In this document: piece by piece, positions 17,560 through 26,265 of the stretch
How the letters are laid out: every line of letters begins with the position of its first letter
Position numbering within the stretch: position 1 is the stretch's first letter
NCBI GenBank assembly: GCA_947306845.1
Contig: CAMZHP010000001.1
Coordinates: forward strand, 1-38,184
DNA: 38,184 nucleotides
Reading direction: 5' to 3'
Origin: an uncultured Prevotellaceae bacterium
GTDB lineage: Bacteria; Bacteroidota; Bacteroidia; Bacteroidales; Bacteroidaceae
Notes under the pieces: generated by a model
Databases searched by the model: none
Seen by the model: only the letters and a program-made list of their open reading frames with translations
Told to the model about the DNA's origin: nothing
Translations under genes and position numbers: made by a program

Positions 17560-18741
17560 ATGTATAAGACTATTTATTTAAAAAAAGGAAAAGAAGACAG
17601 CTTGCTCAGATTTCATCCTTGGATATTCTCTGGCGCCATAGACAGGTGTGAAGGAGAAATTGAGGACGGAGAGAAAGTCTGTGTGTACACATCCGCAGGA
17701 AAATTCATAGCAATGGGCCATTTCCAAAAAGGAACCATTGCCGTCAGAGTTCTGTCGTTTGACAATGTAATGGCAGGCGAAGGATTCTGGCATGACAAGA
17801 TACGGTCGGCTTATGAGATGCGCAAGGCGGTCGGCATAGCGGATAACCCACACAATAATACTTACCGCCTGGTACATGGAGAGGGTGATGGCATGCCGGG
17901 GCTGATTATCGACTGCTATGGCCCAACTGCTGTCATGCAGGCCCACAGCGTGGGCATGCACAAAGACAGAAAAGATGTGGCACGTGCATTGGTGGATGTG
18001 ATGGTGGGACAAATCAAAAATGTCTTCTACAAAAGTGAGACCACATTGCCTTTCATCAAAGGAGAGGGACAAGAAAACGGATTCCTCTTCGGAGGTGACG
18101 AAGATGACGTGGCGATGGAAAACGGACTACGCTTTCATGTTGACTGGCTGCATGGTCAGAAAACCGGCTTCTTCATCGACCAAAGGGAGAATCGCATGTT
18201 GTTGGAAAAATATGCACAAGGCAAGCATGTACTCAATATGTGTTGCTACACAGGAGGCTTTTCTTTCTATGCGCTCAGGGGAGGTGCCGCACTCGTTCAT
18301 TCTGTGGACAGTAGTGAGAAAGCCATACAGCTGACCAACGAAAATGTAGCGCTCAATTTCCCCAACGACACAAGGCATGCCGCTTTCTGTGATGATGCGT
18401 TCAGATACCTTGACCACACACGGCAAGAATACGACCTGATCATTCTCGACCCTCCCGCTTTTGCCAAACACAGAGGGGCGCTCCACAATGCGCTAAAAGG
18501 ATATATCCGCCTCAACAACAAGGCTTTTGAAATCATCCGAAGCGAAGGCCTGCTGTTTACTTTCAGTTGCAGTCAGGTAGTGACAAAGGACAATTTCCGC
18601 AATGCCGTTTTTTCGGCAGCTGCACAGGCAAAGCGTAAAGTACGTATCCTGCATCAGCTGCACCAACCGGCCGACCATCCCATCAATATCTACCATCCTG
18701 AAGGAGAGTATCTCAAAGGATTGGTACTGTATGTGGAATAA
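17560..18741 (+). CDS. rlmI: RlmI-like 23S rRNA m5C methyltransferase (PUA plus Rossmann domain)
   Basis: A SAM-dependent RNA methyltransferase like RlmI, which methylates C1962 of 23S rRNA in E. coli. Residues 1-75 form the PUA domain (KGKEDSLLRFHPWIFSGAI, with RVLSF at its end). The SAM-binding fold begins at KHVLNMCCYTGGFSFYALRGG, has the acidic ribose contact in VDSSEKAI, and motif IV LIILDPPAFAKHR. TFSCSQ supplies the catalytic cysteine. 393 residues is the normal length. The RlmI assignment is by family; the exact target base in this organism is inferred. In-frame ATA codons (for example 17638-17640) show that the AUA codon is in use beside the broken tilS. Confidence 0.9.
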   Translation: MYKTIYLKKGKEDSLLRFHPWIFSGAIDRCEGEIEDGEKVCVYTSAGKFIAMGHFQKGTIAVRVLSFDNVMAGEGFWHDKIRSAYEMRKAVGIADNPHNNTYRLVHGEGDGMPGLIIDCYGPTAVMQAHSVGMHKDRKDVARALVDVMVGQIKNVFYKSETTLPFIKGEGQENGFLFGGDEDDVAMENGLRFHVDWLHGQKTGFFIDQRENRMLLEKYAQGKHVLNMCCYTGGFSFYALRGGAALVHSVDSSEKAIQLTNENVALNFPNDTRHAAFCDDAFRYLDHTRQEYDLIILDPPAFAKHRGALHNALKGYIRLNNKAFEIIRSEGLLFTFSCSQVVTKDNFRNAVFSAAAQAKRKVRILHQLHQPADHPINIYHPEGEYLKGLVLYVE

Positions 18742-18759
18742 ACATGAAACTGATCTGCC

Positions 18760-19461
18760 ATGCCGCAAAAGAATGATTTCCTGACCAAGGTTATCACTTT
18801 TTCAGACGCTCATCAATTGCTTGAGCATCAGGGAAAGTATCTTGTGGCTTTGTCGGGCGGGGCTGACAGTGTGGCTTTGCTCATAGCCATGCATGAGCTG
18901 GGATTCAATGTGGAAGGCATTCATTGCAATTTCCACCTCAGAGGTGAGGAGTCGGACAGGGACGAGAATTTCTGTCAATCACTGTGCGAACGATTGGGCA
19001 TCAGGCTGCACATCGCCCACTTCGCGACGAAAGAGTATGCTGAAAGTCATAAGATCAGCATTGAGATGGCGGCCCGTTTCCTTCGATACGACTATTTTGA
19101 GAAACTTCGCAAGGACGTTGGCGCAGCGGACATTGCAGTGGCTCACCACCGGGACGACTCGGTGGAGACGGTGATTCTCAATCTGATACGCGGGACTGGC
19201 ATTCATGGTTTGACAGGGATTGTTCCGCGGCGAGGTCATATCGTCAGACCATTGTTGGCAGTGGGACGAGAAGAGATAGAAGCGTTTCTTGCATCAAGGC
19301 AACAACCATATATCACAGACAGTTCCAACCTGACAGATGATGTGATGCGAAACAAAATCCGCCATCATATAGTCCCCGCCATGCTTGAGGCCAGTCCATC
19401 CGCCACGGATGCCATACTATTGACCAGACAATGGCTGACAAGGTGGAAAAGGCGACTTTGA
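18760..19461 (+). CDS. tilS: tRNA(Ile)-lysidine synthase, N-terminal (catalytic) half; gene split by frameshift
   Basis: TilS converts C34 of the AUA-reading tRNA-Ile to lysidine using ATP and lysine. This 233-residue frame holds the complete PP-loop ATP-pyrophosphatase domain: ALSGGADSVAL (residues 30-40), GIHCNFHLRGEESDRDE, AVAHHRDDSVETVILNLIRGTGIHGLTG, and the late DSSNLTDDVMRNKIRHHIVPAM block. It then runs out of frame near ILLTRQW, adding LTRWKRRL before a TGA. The missing C-terminal part continues in the -1 frame from about 19431. Intact TilS of the phylum is about 430-440 residues, so this is half a protein. A one-base deletion or a sequence error are the simplest explanations. Confidence 0.85.
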   Translation: MPQKNDFLTKVITFSDAHQLLEHQGKYLVALSGGADSVALLIAMHELGFNVEGIHCNFHLRGEESDRDENFCQSLCERLGIRLHIAHFATKEYAESHKISIEMAARFLRYDYFEKLRKDVGAADIAVAHHRDDSVETVILNLIRGTGIHGLTGIVPRRGHIVRPLLAVGREEIEAFLASRQQPYITDSSNLTDDVMRNKIRHHIVPAMLEASPSATDAILLTRQWLTRWKRRL

Positions 19462-20087
19462 AATGCGATATGCCTGAGAGGAAATGCTATTCCGCCGATA
19501 AAATCCAAGATGAGCACACCTTATTTTATATATTATACCCCTTAGGATTCTCTCCGTCACAGATACAAGACATTTTCGCGCAGTTTGGCCATCTCAGGCC
19601 AGGTGCCATTTTCCGGTCAGTGACCCATGAGCTGCTGATAGACAGAGCCCAACTGATCATACAGCCACTTCGTGACCATCGTGTCTTCAAAAAGTTTCCT
19701 ATTGAAGGCAAATACATCATTAACGAGAAATGTGCCATGCGCATCAAGATTGTCAATAATGACAGTCACTTTTCTCTCAGAAAGGAGCAATTTTGTGCCT
19801 GTTTGGATGCTTCCAAAGTCACCTTTCCACTTTATCTCAGAAATTTCAATCCGGGGGACAGGTTTCATCCTTATGGCATGCAGGGGAGCAAGCTTGTCAG
19901 CGATTTCCTGACAGACCTGAAAATCAACCTGTTTGACAAACTTCATCAGTGGATACTGACTGGCGCTGACGATAGAATTGTATGGGTGGTGGGGCATCGC
20001 ATCGACCATCAATGCAGGATCACGGACACTACTCAAAAAGTGGTAGTCGTGGAGCTGATACTGCAAGACAAACAGCTTTCTCCTTAA
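19431..20087 (+). pseudogene. tilS: tilS C-terminal half, displaced by frameshift
   Basis: This 218-residue frame lies one base back from the N-terminal half and overlaps it by 31 bases. Its content is the remaining TilS domains: a helical linker (DEHTLFYILYPLGFSPSQIQDIF), the TilS substrate-binding region, and the C-terminal domain with the family signature NFNPGDRFHPYGMQGSKLVSDFLTDLK and IVWVVGHRID. The ATG at 19431 lies within coding sequence and is probably not a natural start. Taken together, the two halves align as one protein of about 440 residues. No slippery heptamer typical of programmed -1 frameshifting is present in the overlap (the nearest is TGGAAAAGG at 19444-19452). Confidence 0.8.
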
Positions 20088-20203
20088 TCTTTGTTAATGT
20101 TTTCGTGGTAATTCGGAAAATGCCATAGAAAAAGCTTAATTTTACATGACAATTCTATTGTCGGCTACTATTTATCCACATCAGGATCAGAGAAGAGGAA
20201 ACA

Positions 20204-22033
20204 ATGGTAAGGAAGAACAGGGTAGCAAAAAATATAGCAGGAAGGATGGTGCTTTTATTGGCAGTTTTCTTCTCGCTGCCAGTCTGCGGACAGACTTTTT
20301 CCCTTTCTTACACCACATTTGCTGACAGCCAGTACGAAATCCCTTTGACTGCTGTGATTGAATACGAAATCACTGACGAGGAGAATCGCCAGGTATCCAT
20401 TACAGGTTTTTCTGGTGCCTTTTCTGATTTGACACTTCCGGCAAGCGTGGTCTATGATACTTTAGAATATCAAGTGACCGAAATTGGAGAAGGTGCTTTC
20501 AGATTGTCAGAAGAAGAACACGACGAAGAACTTATTAACGAAGGATGCCTTCATTTGCCTGTAGGGGTCAGCATCATAGGTGACTATGCTTTTGAGAATG
20601 CGTTGTTCAATATCCAGATGGATGAAGGCGTCAGGATAATAGGAGAGGGGGCGTTTGCCGGTTGCAAAAATTTCAAGACGGATCACCTTCCAGACTGTCT
20701 TGAAATGATCGGACCCGATGCTTTCCGCCATAGCGGGCTGGCCGACACGCTCTTTATTCCTGGATCGGTATTGGAAATTGGAGGCGGTGCTTTTGCTGAA
20801 TGCGGGGAACTGAAGGGATTTTCCTTGCCATCCGACCATCCATTGTTCAGTGTCGCTGACGGCATTCTGTTTGATGCTGACGGTGGGCATTTGATTCAGT
20901 ATCCAGGAGGGAAAACCGATCCTAGTTTCATCGTCCCCTCCACCGTAACGGATGTGGAGGATGCCGCATTCGCTGGTTGTAATTATCTTCATACAGTTTC
21001 ATTTTCCAATGATAACACTTCTTTGTGGAAAGAGGTATTTGCCAACTGCAAGATGTTGGAAAACATCTCGCTTCCCTGCAATCTGACTTTTTTGTCAGAA
21101 AGTTTGTTTTCCGGATGTTCCCAACTAAAAGCCATCACCATACCAGAAAAGGTTACCCTTATTCGTCAGCAGGCATTTCTTGATTGCACCTCTATCACCA
21201 ACATCACCCTCCCGAAAGATGTACTATCTATAGGTCAACGTTGCTTTTGGGGATGCGATGGTTTGCAGTGGATCAAGGCGTTTCCCCATCTGCCGCCTAT
21301 GATGGAAGAAGAAGTTTTTTCCAAGAGCGACATCCCTGTCTATTTGCATAGTTCCAGCATTGATTTATATCGTCAATCTGGCCAATGGTCTACTTTCAAG
21401 GCATATATCCCCATTGCGGAAGTCTATGCAGAAGACCAGAGAATATACCCCTTGGGAAAAAGATCTTTTGATTTGTTGTTTGAGACGACAGGATTGGAGA
21501 ATGCAGTTTTCGATGCCGTCGAGTTCACACTTTCTTTGCCAGGGGGCTTCTCATTGGCATCAGACTCCATTTCGGATGTCTCATGGATTCTTCCAGAAGA
21601 ACAACCAAATGAAGGGATGAGTGTAGACGTGAATAAGTTGCAGGAGGGGACTTATCATTTTGTGATAAAAGCGGAAGAGGGTAGGAGCATGATCGTCGGG
21701 CATTACCCCTTGCTCACTTTGAACTTATGTGCTGATTCTTTGATTGAGGATGTTGACTTATCTGGTATGGTCGTTGACGCGCAAATAAATTACATGGGTG
21801 AAAGGATGGAAGAGATGTCATCATCCTTCTTCACCATTCAGGTGGATAAATTGCTTGTTGGCGATGTCAACTTTGACAACAGACAAAATGTGGTGGATGT
21901 CATGTCCATTGTTACTCATATTTTGGACAATCATGTGGAAATTCCATTATCTCTATCAGATATCAATCAGGACAGTGTGATTGATATCGTGGATGTCATG
22001 ATATTGGTGCAAATCATTTTAAACAATGAGTAA
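20204..22033 (+). CDS. Secreted BspA-type leucine-rich repeat protein with C-terminal dockerin pair
   Basis: A 609-residue exported protein. Residues 1-30 are a signal peptide (MVLLLAVFFSLPVCGQ). Residues about 70-390 carry BspA-like LRR_5 repeats with recurring GEGAFxxC, LPxxVxxIGxxAF patterns. Residues about 400-545 look like a beta-sandwich resembling cohesin-type modules (FDAVEFTLSLPGGFSL). Residues 552-608 contain two dockerin-like calcium loops, DVNFDNRQNVVD and DINQDSVIDIVD, each with the D-x-N-x-D-x6-D pattern, followed by hydrophobic helices. Related LRR proteins adhere to host proteins or other bacteria; the role here is unknown. The stop codon sits inside a hairpin shared with the convergent gene. 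Confidence 0.85.
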   Translation: MVRKNRVAKNIAGRMVLLLAVFFSLPVCGQTFSLSYTTFADSQYEIPLTAVIEYEITDEENRQVSITGFSGAFSDLTLPASVVYDTLEYQVTEIGEGAFRLSEEEHDEELINEGCLHLPVGVSIIGDYAFENALFNIQMDEGVRIIGEGAFAGCKNFKTDHLPDCLEMIGPDAFRHSGLADTLFIPGSVLEIGGGAFAECGELKGFSLPSDHPLFSVADGILFDADGGHLIQYPGGKTDPSFIVPSTVTDVEDAAFAGCNYLHTVSFSNDNTSLWKEVFANCKMLENISLPCNLTFLSESLFSGCSQLKAITIPEKVTLIRQQAFLDCTSITNITLPKDVLSIGQRCFWGCDGLQWIKAFPHLPPMMEEEVFSKSDIPVYLHSSSIDLYRQSGQWSTFKAYIPIAEVYAEDQRIYPLGKRSFDLLFETTGLENAVFDAVEFTLSLPGGFSLASDSISDVSWILPEEQPNEGMSVDVNKLQEGTYHFVIKAEEGRSMIVGHYPLLTLNLCADSLIEDVDLSGMVVDAQINYMGERMEEMSSSFFTIQVDKLLVGDVNFDNRQNVVDVMSIVTHILDNHVEIPLSLSDINQDSVIDIVDVMILVQIILNNE

Positions 22034-22047
22034 TTTGCTCATTGTTT
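22021..22047. terminator. Bidirectional hairpin spanning the stop codons of two convergent genes
   Basis: A perfect 10-base inverted repeat, AAACAATGAG (22021-22030) and CTCATTGTTT (22038-22047), encloses a 7-base loop. The LRR gene's TAA is at 22031-22033 in the loop, and the zinc-ribbon gene's TGA (22041-22039) lies in the right arm. Both transcripts would fold it. Long U-tracts are absent beyond the TTGTTT arm, so termination strength is uncertain. Confidence 0.65.
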
Positions 22048-23808
22048 GGCAGATGTGGAAGCTGCTGGTTTACTAGTAGTATTGTTGGACTTGGGCTGTG
22101 AAGCTGCCGGCTTACTAGCTGTATTGTTGGACTTAGGCTGAGAAGGAGTCTTTTTGGCTTCTCCTGATGATGACGTGCTTGGCTTTTGAGTTGTGGAAGT
22201 GCTTGGCTTATGGGCTGTGGAAGAACTCGACTTTTGTGCCGTAGCTGTACTCGATTTTGGGGCTGAAGCAGTACTCGGTTTTGGGGCTGAAGCAGTACTC
22301 GATTTCTGATTAGTGGAGGAACTCGGCTTCTGAGTTGTGGCTGTACTAGGCTTCTGATTAGTTGACGTGCTTGGCTTCTGGCTTGCTGTGTTTGACTTGG
22401 GTGCAGAGGTTGCTGGGGCTGGAGCCGGACTGGCCTGTGGAGTATACTTCGTCATGGTCATCGAAGATATTTTCTTGTCGCCAGTTACATTTGAGGTGAT
22501 TTTATAATTTTCAGAAGATGCCCTGCCATCCTTCTTCACGATGGTCTGCTTAGCGGTGAACTCCATGACATAATCCATCACACCGTTTTGTTCCTTTTTG
22601 GTGATTTTATAATCATGATTGAGTTTCCAGATGACGTTGCTCACATCATCACCATGCTGTCTTTTCATCCATCCGGTCACATCGCCACTGGTGGCATTTT
22701 CAGTTCCCATAAATTGTGAAATCTGGGAATTGAGTGTGGCGGAGAGGCGTGATGCATCATTACCGTTCACACTGAGGAAGAATTCCCTGAACAATGATTT
22801 GGCCATGTCCTCATCCTCAGCCGTGGCAGCGGCAATTTTAATCGTCACCTTGTCCTTAGCTTCTTTGATAAAACGTCCGTCACTGTGTGCGGCGATATAT
22901 TTTTCGTAGGCAGCTTTGGTGTTTGTCTTCAGAGCATCATCCCAGTCGATGGAATCAATCATGGACAAAATCTGCAATTTTTGGGGAGTGTCGGGGTAAT
23001 CTTTCAAGTACTGCTCCAATTTCGCTTTGTCCTTTGTAACCAGACTTAGAGAAAGATCTTCCTTTTGTTTGGTGATGCTGACTATTTTGTCATTAATGGC
23101 TTTCCGATGGGTTTCAGAGGCATCATTGAAGTTGCGGAGGAAACTTTTGAGCTCATTGACATCATTGCTTCTCATGGCTGTCTCATAAGCCTGAGTCTCT
23201 CTTGACAATTTGCTCTCATTATAAAAGTAGAAGCATACAGCCAAAATGAGTGCGGTGATGGCGAGAGAGACGATGGCTGGGATATAGCCATGTCCGCCTG
23301 TATGTTCATCATCTTTCTCATCGACCTCATGGACTGGTTTTTCTAGATTGTCACCATCCGTATCAATATAACCTCTGGTCTCATCTTCCTCTTCGGTATG
23401 CTCCACAGAATCATCATCCTTTGCTTTTTCTTCTATTGGGTCAACTGTTTCCACAACCTCTTCAGGTGGGGGAACCTGATGAGTTCCCTCTTCCTCGGTA
23501 TTAATGTCTGAGAAAATCTGAATATCATCAGCTGGGATGTCTTGACTGCTTTCTTTTTCCTGAGGAATATCACTGGTGATGCCATCTGCTGCTTTGGTTT
23601 CATCCACTTCCTCTTCAACCACATCTTCGGGTCCCTCAACCCGATATGCCCTATAACAATTGGGGCATAACACGTCATTCTTGAAATACACCTCTCCACA
23701 ATGGATGCATTTCGTTATCTTGCCAGCAATCTCCACCCCACAACTTGGGCAGACCGTTGCCTTGTCGCTCGTTTGGTGTCCGCATTCCGGACATTTGATA
23801 ATTGCCAT
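22039..23808 (-). CDS. Zinc-ribbon membrane protein with Ser/Thr/Lys/Pro repeat tail
   Basis: A 589-residue protein of unknown function. Residues 6-51 hold two four-cysteine zinc ribbons (C6/C9/C20/C23 and C34/C37/C48/C51). An acidic, disordered segment follows (about 55-170), then one membrane span (about 175-197, IVSLAITALILAVCFYFY). Residues 200-440 form a helical then mixed globular region (ETAMRSNDVNELKSFLRNF; DYKITKKEQNGVMDYVMEFTAK). The tail has nine octapeptide repeats (477-548, like QKPSTSTN) and two 14-residue repeats (557-584). The most likely topology puts the ribbons in the cytoplasm and the tail outside. It follows the GH25 gene by 55 bases in the same direction, so a link to the cell wall is possible but unproven. 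Confidence 0.75.
   Translation of the reverse strand: MAIIKCPECGHQTSDKATVCPSCGVEIAGKITKCIHCGEVYFKNDVLCPNCYRAYRVEGPEDVVEEEVDETKAADGITSDIPQEKESSQDIPADDIQIFSDINTEEEGTHQVPPPEEVVETVDPIEEKAKDDDSVEHTEEEDETRGYIDTDGDNLEKPVHEVDEKDDEHTGGHGYIPAIVSLAITALILAVCFYFYNESKLSRETQAYETAMRSNDVNELKSFLRNFNDASETHRKAINDKIVSITKQKEDLSLSLVTKDKAKLEQYLKDYPDTPQKLQILSMIDSIDWDDALKTNTKAAYEKYIAAHSDGRFIKEAKDKVTIKIAAATAEDEDMAKSLFREFFLSVNGNDASRLSATLNSQISQFMGTENATSGDVTGWMKRQHGDDVSNVIWKLNHDYKITKKEQNGVMDYVMEFTAKQTIVKKDGRASSENYKITSNVTGDKKISSMTMTKYTPQASPAPAPATSAPKSNTASQKPSTSTNQKPSTATTQKPSSSTNQKSSTASAPKPSTASAPKSSTATAQKSSSSTAHKPSTSTTQKPSTSSSGEAKKTPSQPKSNNTASKPAASQPKSNNTTSKPAASTSAKQ
22057..22140 (-). repeat. Two 42-bp in-frame tandem repeats in the zinc-ribbon gene
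   Basis: Two near-identical 42-base units encode QPKSNNTASKPAAS and QPKSNNTTSKPAAS just before the C-terminus. The unit is a multiple of three, so copy changes would keep the frame. Confidence 0.85.
22165..22380 (-). repeat. Nine 24-bp in-frame repeats coding Ser/Thr/Lys/Pro octapeptides
   Basis: Nine imperfect 24-base units encode octapeptides such as QKPSTSTN, QKPSTATT, PKPSTASA and HKPSTSTT. Position 2 is always Lys, and Ser/Thr fill most others. The tail is flexible, basic and rich in possible O-glycosylation sites. In-frame units favour length variation between strains by slippage. Confidence 0.85.
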
Positions 23809-23863
23809 TTTGCGCTCCTTTATAATTGTTGTACGCTTTTTATCTTTGTTTACGAATTCCTAC

Positions 23864-24562
23864 CTACCATCGTTTAAACCGAAGTTCACGCAAGCTGTGC
23901 TGCCCCATGAAGCGGCTTTTGTCCACATAACCACGAACACCGTTGATACGGCCTTTTCCGGTATACTGCCAGATGATGTAGTCACGGTCGTCGGCAAGTT
24001 GCGGTTCCACGTCGGCATACATGGCCACCATTAGCTGATAGTCATCAACCTTGCCCAAAAGATATTTGTTGTAAAAATTCCTTCCGGTATATAAAAGAGG
24101 TTTTTGATGGTAAGCTTCTTCGATGAGCAATAAAAACTTCATCAGCGAGTCGCAAAACTGTGTCGTACTCATTGACTTGGGCTTCGTCTCAATATCTATC
24201 ATTGGGATAAGGTCTTGGTCGCCGGGGCGGCATTGGCTCATGAAATTACGCAACTGCAACTGCTGAGGCACATTGGCATGATAGAAATGATAGGAGCCCA
24301 CCTTCAGTCCGTAGCGGTGAGCCAGCTCAATGTTGCGTTTGTATGTCTGGTCCTGGGTCTCCTTACCCTCCGTGGCTTTGAAGTACACATACGCCATGTG
24401 ATTGTTCTCTCCCAAGGTTTCCCACCATACATCACCCTGATAGTGACTCATGTCCAGACCATGAATATGGTTACATGTATCCTCGCACTCCACACCATAG
24501 GTCTGAGCACAAAGCAACGTAGCCGTTATCAGGCTAAAAAAAGTAAGCAACAATGTTTTCAT
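23864..24562 (-). CDS. Secreted GH25 lysozyme-type muramidase
   Basis: GH25 enzymes cleave the beta-1,4 bond between N-acetylmuramic acid and N-acetylglucosamine in peptidoglycan. From ATG 24562 the protein has 232 residues, with signal peptide KTLLLTFFSLITATLLCAQ. Catalytic-site motifs are intact: GLDMSHYQGDV at the first strand, VYFKATEGKETQD, GSYHFYHA, and PMIDIET, with the catalytic Asp/Glu pair, then YTGRNFYNKYL and IIWQYTGKGRINGV. The earlier in-frame ATGs (24592, 24568) would add residues before the signal peptide. A TATCTTTG -7-like box lies at 24589-24582. The zinc-ribbon gene follows in the same direction. Role in own-wall turnover versus attack on others cannot be told. Confidence 0.9.
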   Translation of the reverse strand: MKTLLLTFFSLITATLLCAQTYGVECEDTCNHIHGLDMSHYQGDVWWETLGENNHMAYVYFKATEGKETQDQTYKRNIELAHRYGLKVGSYHFYHANVPQQLQLRNFMSQCRPGDQDLIPMIDIETKPKSMSTTQFCDSLMKFLLLIEEAYHQKPLLYTGRNFYNKYLLGKVDDYQLMVAMYADVEPQLADDRDYIIWQYTGKGRINGVRGYVDKSRFMGQHSLRELRFKRW

Positions 24563-24657
24563 TTCCATCAATTCAATGTGGCAAAGATACAAAAAAAATC
24601 CATATTTAAGAAATCCTAATCAACTATTTATTTGAATACTCAAAATTTTTCTTTTTT

Positions 24658-24690
24658 TTTGCTTTTTGTCAGTATTTTGTTGTACCTTTG
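24658..24690 (+). promoter_or_regulatory. Bacteroidetes-type promoter for the flotillin-like gene
   Basis: TTTG at 24658-24661, ending a T-rich run, is followed after 21 bases by TACCTTTG at 24683-24690, matching the consensus. Transcription should begin near 24696, leaving a leader of about 66 bases before the ATG at 24762. Confidence 0.7.
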
Positions 24691-24761
24691 GTGATAGGTT
24701 ATGGGAATTATAGAGTCTTTCTAGGAAACAGATTTCAATTTATCAACTAACATTTATATTT

Positions 24762-26243
24762 ATGGATTCCGTTATCGTATTAAGTATCATTATTGGTGTT
24801 ATCGTTCTTGCCTTGTTTATCGGCATGTCTTATGTGAAAGCACCGCCATCGTATGCATTTATTATCTCGGGTATCAGCCGTGAGCCAAGAGTGCTGATCG
24901 GTTCTGGCGGCTTCCGTATTCCTTTCCTGGAACGTCTCGACAAAGTCTATCTCGGTCAGATCACTGTTGATATCAAGACTGAGGAGAGTGTGCCAACCAA
25001 TGACTTCATCAATGTAGATGTCGATGCTGTGGCGAAAATCCGTGTCACTCCGACATCAGAGGGTACTCGCCTGGCGGCCAAGAACTTCCTCAACATGTCG
25101 CCGAATGAAATTGCCGAGCAATTGCAGGATTCCCTTCAGGGAAATATGCGTGAGATCATCGGAACGCTCGACCTGAGGTCACTCAACACCGACCGTGACG
25201 GATTCTCCGACCAGGTGATGATGAAAGCTTCACCGGATATGAGCAAATTGGGCATTGAGATCATCAGTTGCAATATTCAGAACGTCACCGACAAGGAGGG
25301 CCTGATTCATGACCTAGGTGCGGACAATACCGCCAAGATCAAGAAAGATGCTTCCATCAACAGGGCTAATGCCGAGCGTGATGTAAAGATTGAGGTGGCT
25401 CATGCCGACCGTGAGGCCAATGCAGCCCGTGTAGATGCGGACACAGCCATTGCCATCAAGAACAACGAACTGGCACTGAAGAGGGCTGCACTTAAATTGC
25501 AGGCTGACACCGCACAGGCTGATGCTGACGCTGCTTACTCGATACAACAGCAGGAACAGCAGAAGACCATCAATGTCAAGACTGTTGAGGCTCAAATTGA
25601 AAAGACACGCCGCGAGCAAATCCTGTCTCGCGAGCAGATTGAAATCCGAATCAACACACTGGCTGCAGAGATTGAGAAAAAGGCTGATGCCGACAAGTAC
25701 CAGATACAAAAGCAGGCGGAGGCTGACCTCGAGCAGCGTAAACGTGTCGCTGAGGCTCAGCGTTATGAGGCTGAACAACAGGCTCTGGCTCGGAATGCTG
25801 CTTCTGATGCTTCACGCTATCAGTTGGAGCAGGAGGCTGAGGGTATCAAGGCCAAGGGTGAGGCAGAGGCTTACGCCATCCTGAAAAAAGGTGAGGCAGA
25901 GGCACAGGCCATGGACCGCAAAGCAGAGGCTTACAAGAAATATAACAATGCCGCTGTCGTGCAGATGATTATCGAGGTGCTTCCGCAGATCGTGGAGAAT
26001 GTGGCGAAACCTATCAGCGCCATCAAGGATGTGAACATCTACAGTTCAGACGGTGGTGGCGTCTCTTCGATGTCTGGAAATGTGCCGGTGGCTATCAAGC
26101 AGGCTTTTGATGTCATCCAGTCAGCAACGGGTGTCAACATGGCCGACATCCTCAGGGCTGGTACCATTGAGGCAAAGACCACGCGCAACATCAACCTCAA
26201 TGAGAATGCCCAGGATGTGGTGGATGGAATCACCAAGGACTAA
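24762..26243 (+). CDS. Flotillin-like SPFH/band 7 membrane protein
   Basis: A 493-residue bacterial flotillin-type protein. A single N-terminal membrane anchor (about residues 4-24, VLSIIIGVIVLALFIGMSY) is followed by the SPFH domain (about 28-200; GSGGFRIPFLERLDKVYLG). A long heptad-rich coiled coil (about 205-400) has the Glu-Ala repeats typical of flotillins (KGEAEAYAILKKGEAEAQAM), then a hydrophobic oligomerisation end. Such proteins assemble into membrane-microdomain scaffolds or cages; many bacterial members pair with an NfeD-type protein, which is absent here. It has its own promoter and terminator, so it is monocistronic. Confidence 0.92.
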   Translation: MDSVIVLSIIIGVIVLALFIGMSYVKAPPSYAFIISGISREPRVLIGSGGFRIPFLERLDKVYLGQITVDIKTEESVPTNDFINVDVDAVAKIRVTPTSEGTRLAAKNFLNMSPNEIAEQLQDSLQGNMREIIGTLDLRSLNTDRDGFSDQVMMKASPDMSKLGIEIISCNIQNVTDKEGLIHDLGADNTAKIKKDASINRANAERDVKIEVAHADREANAARVDADTAIAIKNNELALKRAALKLQADTAQADADAAYSIQQQEQQKTINVKTVEAQIEKTRREQILSREQIEIRINTLAAEIEKKADADKYQIQKQAEADLEQRKRVAEAQRYEAEQQALARNAASDASRYQLEQEAEGIKAKGEAEAYAILKKGEAEAQAMDRKAEAYKKYNNAAVVQMIIEVLPQIVENVAKPISAIKDVNIYSSDGGGVSSMSGNVPVAIKQAFDVIQSATGVNMADILRAGTIEAKTTRNINLNENAQDVVDGITKD

Positions 26244-26265
26244 ACATCCATTTTGTTTTCTATAA

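Noticed and set aside
19431..19461. Programmed -1 ribosomal frameshift in tilS
   Set aside because: The overlap lacks a slippery X-XXY-YYZ heptamer in the right phase (TGGAAAAGG does not fit), so mutation or sequence error is more likely. Kept as a possibility in the finding only.
22057..22380. CRISPR-like spaced repeats
   Set aside because: The units are contiguous in-frame coding repeats of 24 and 42 bases without unique spacers, and no cas gene is near.
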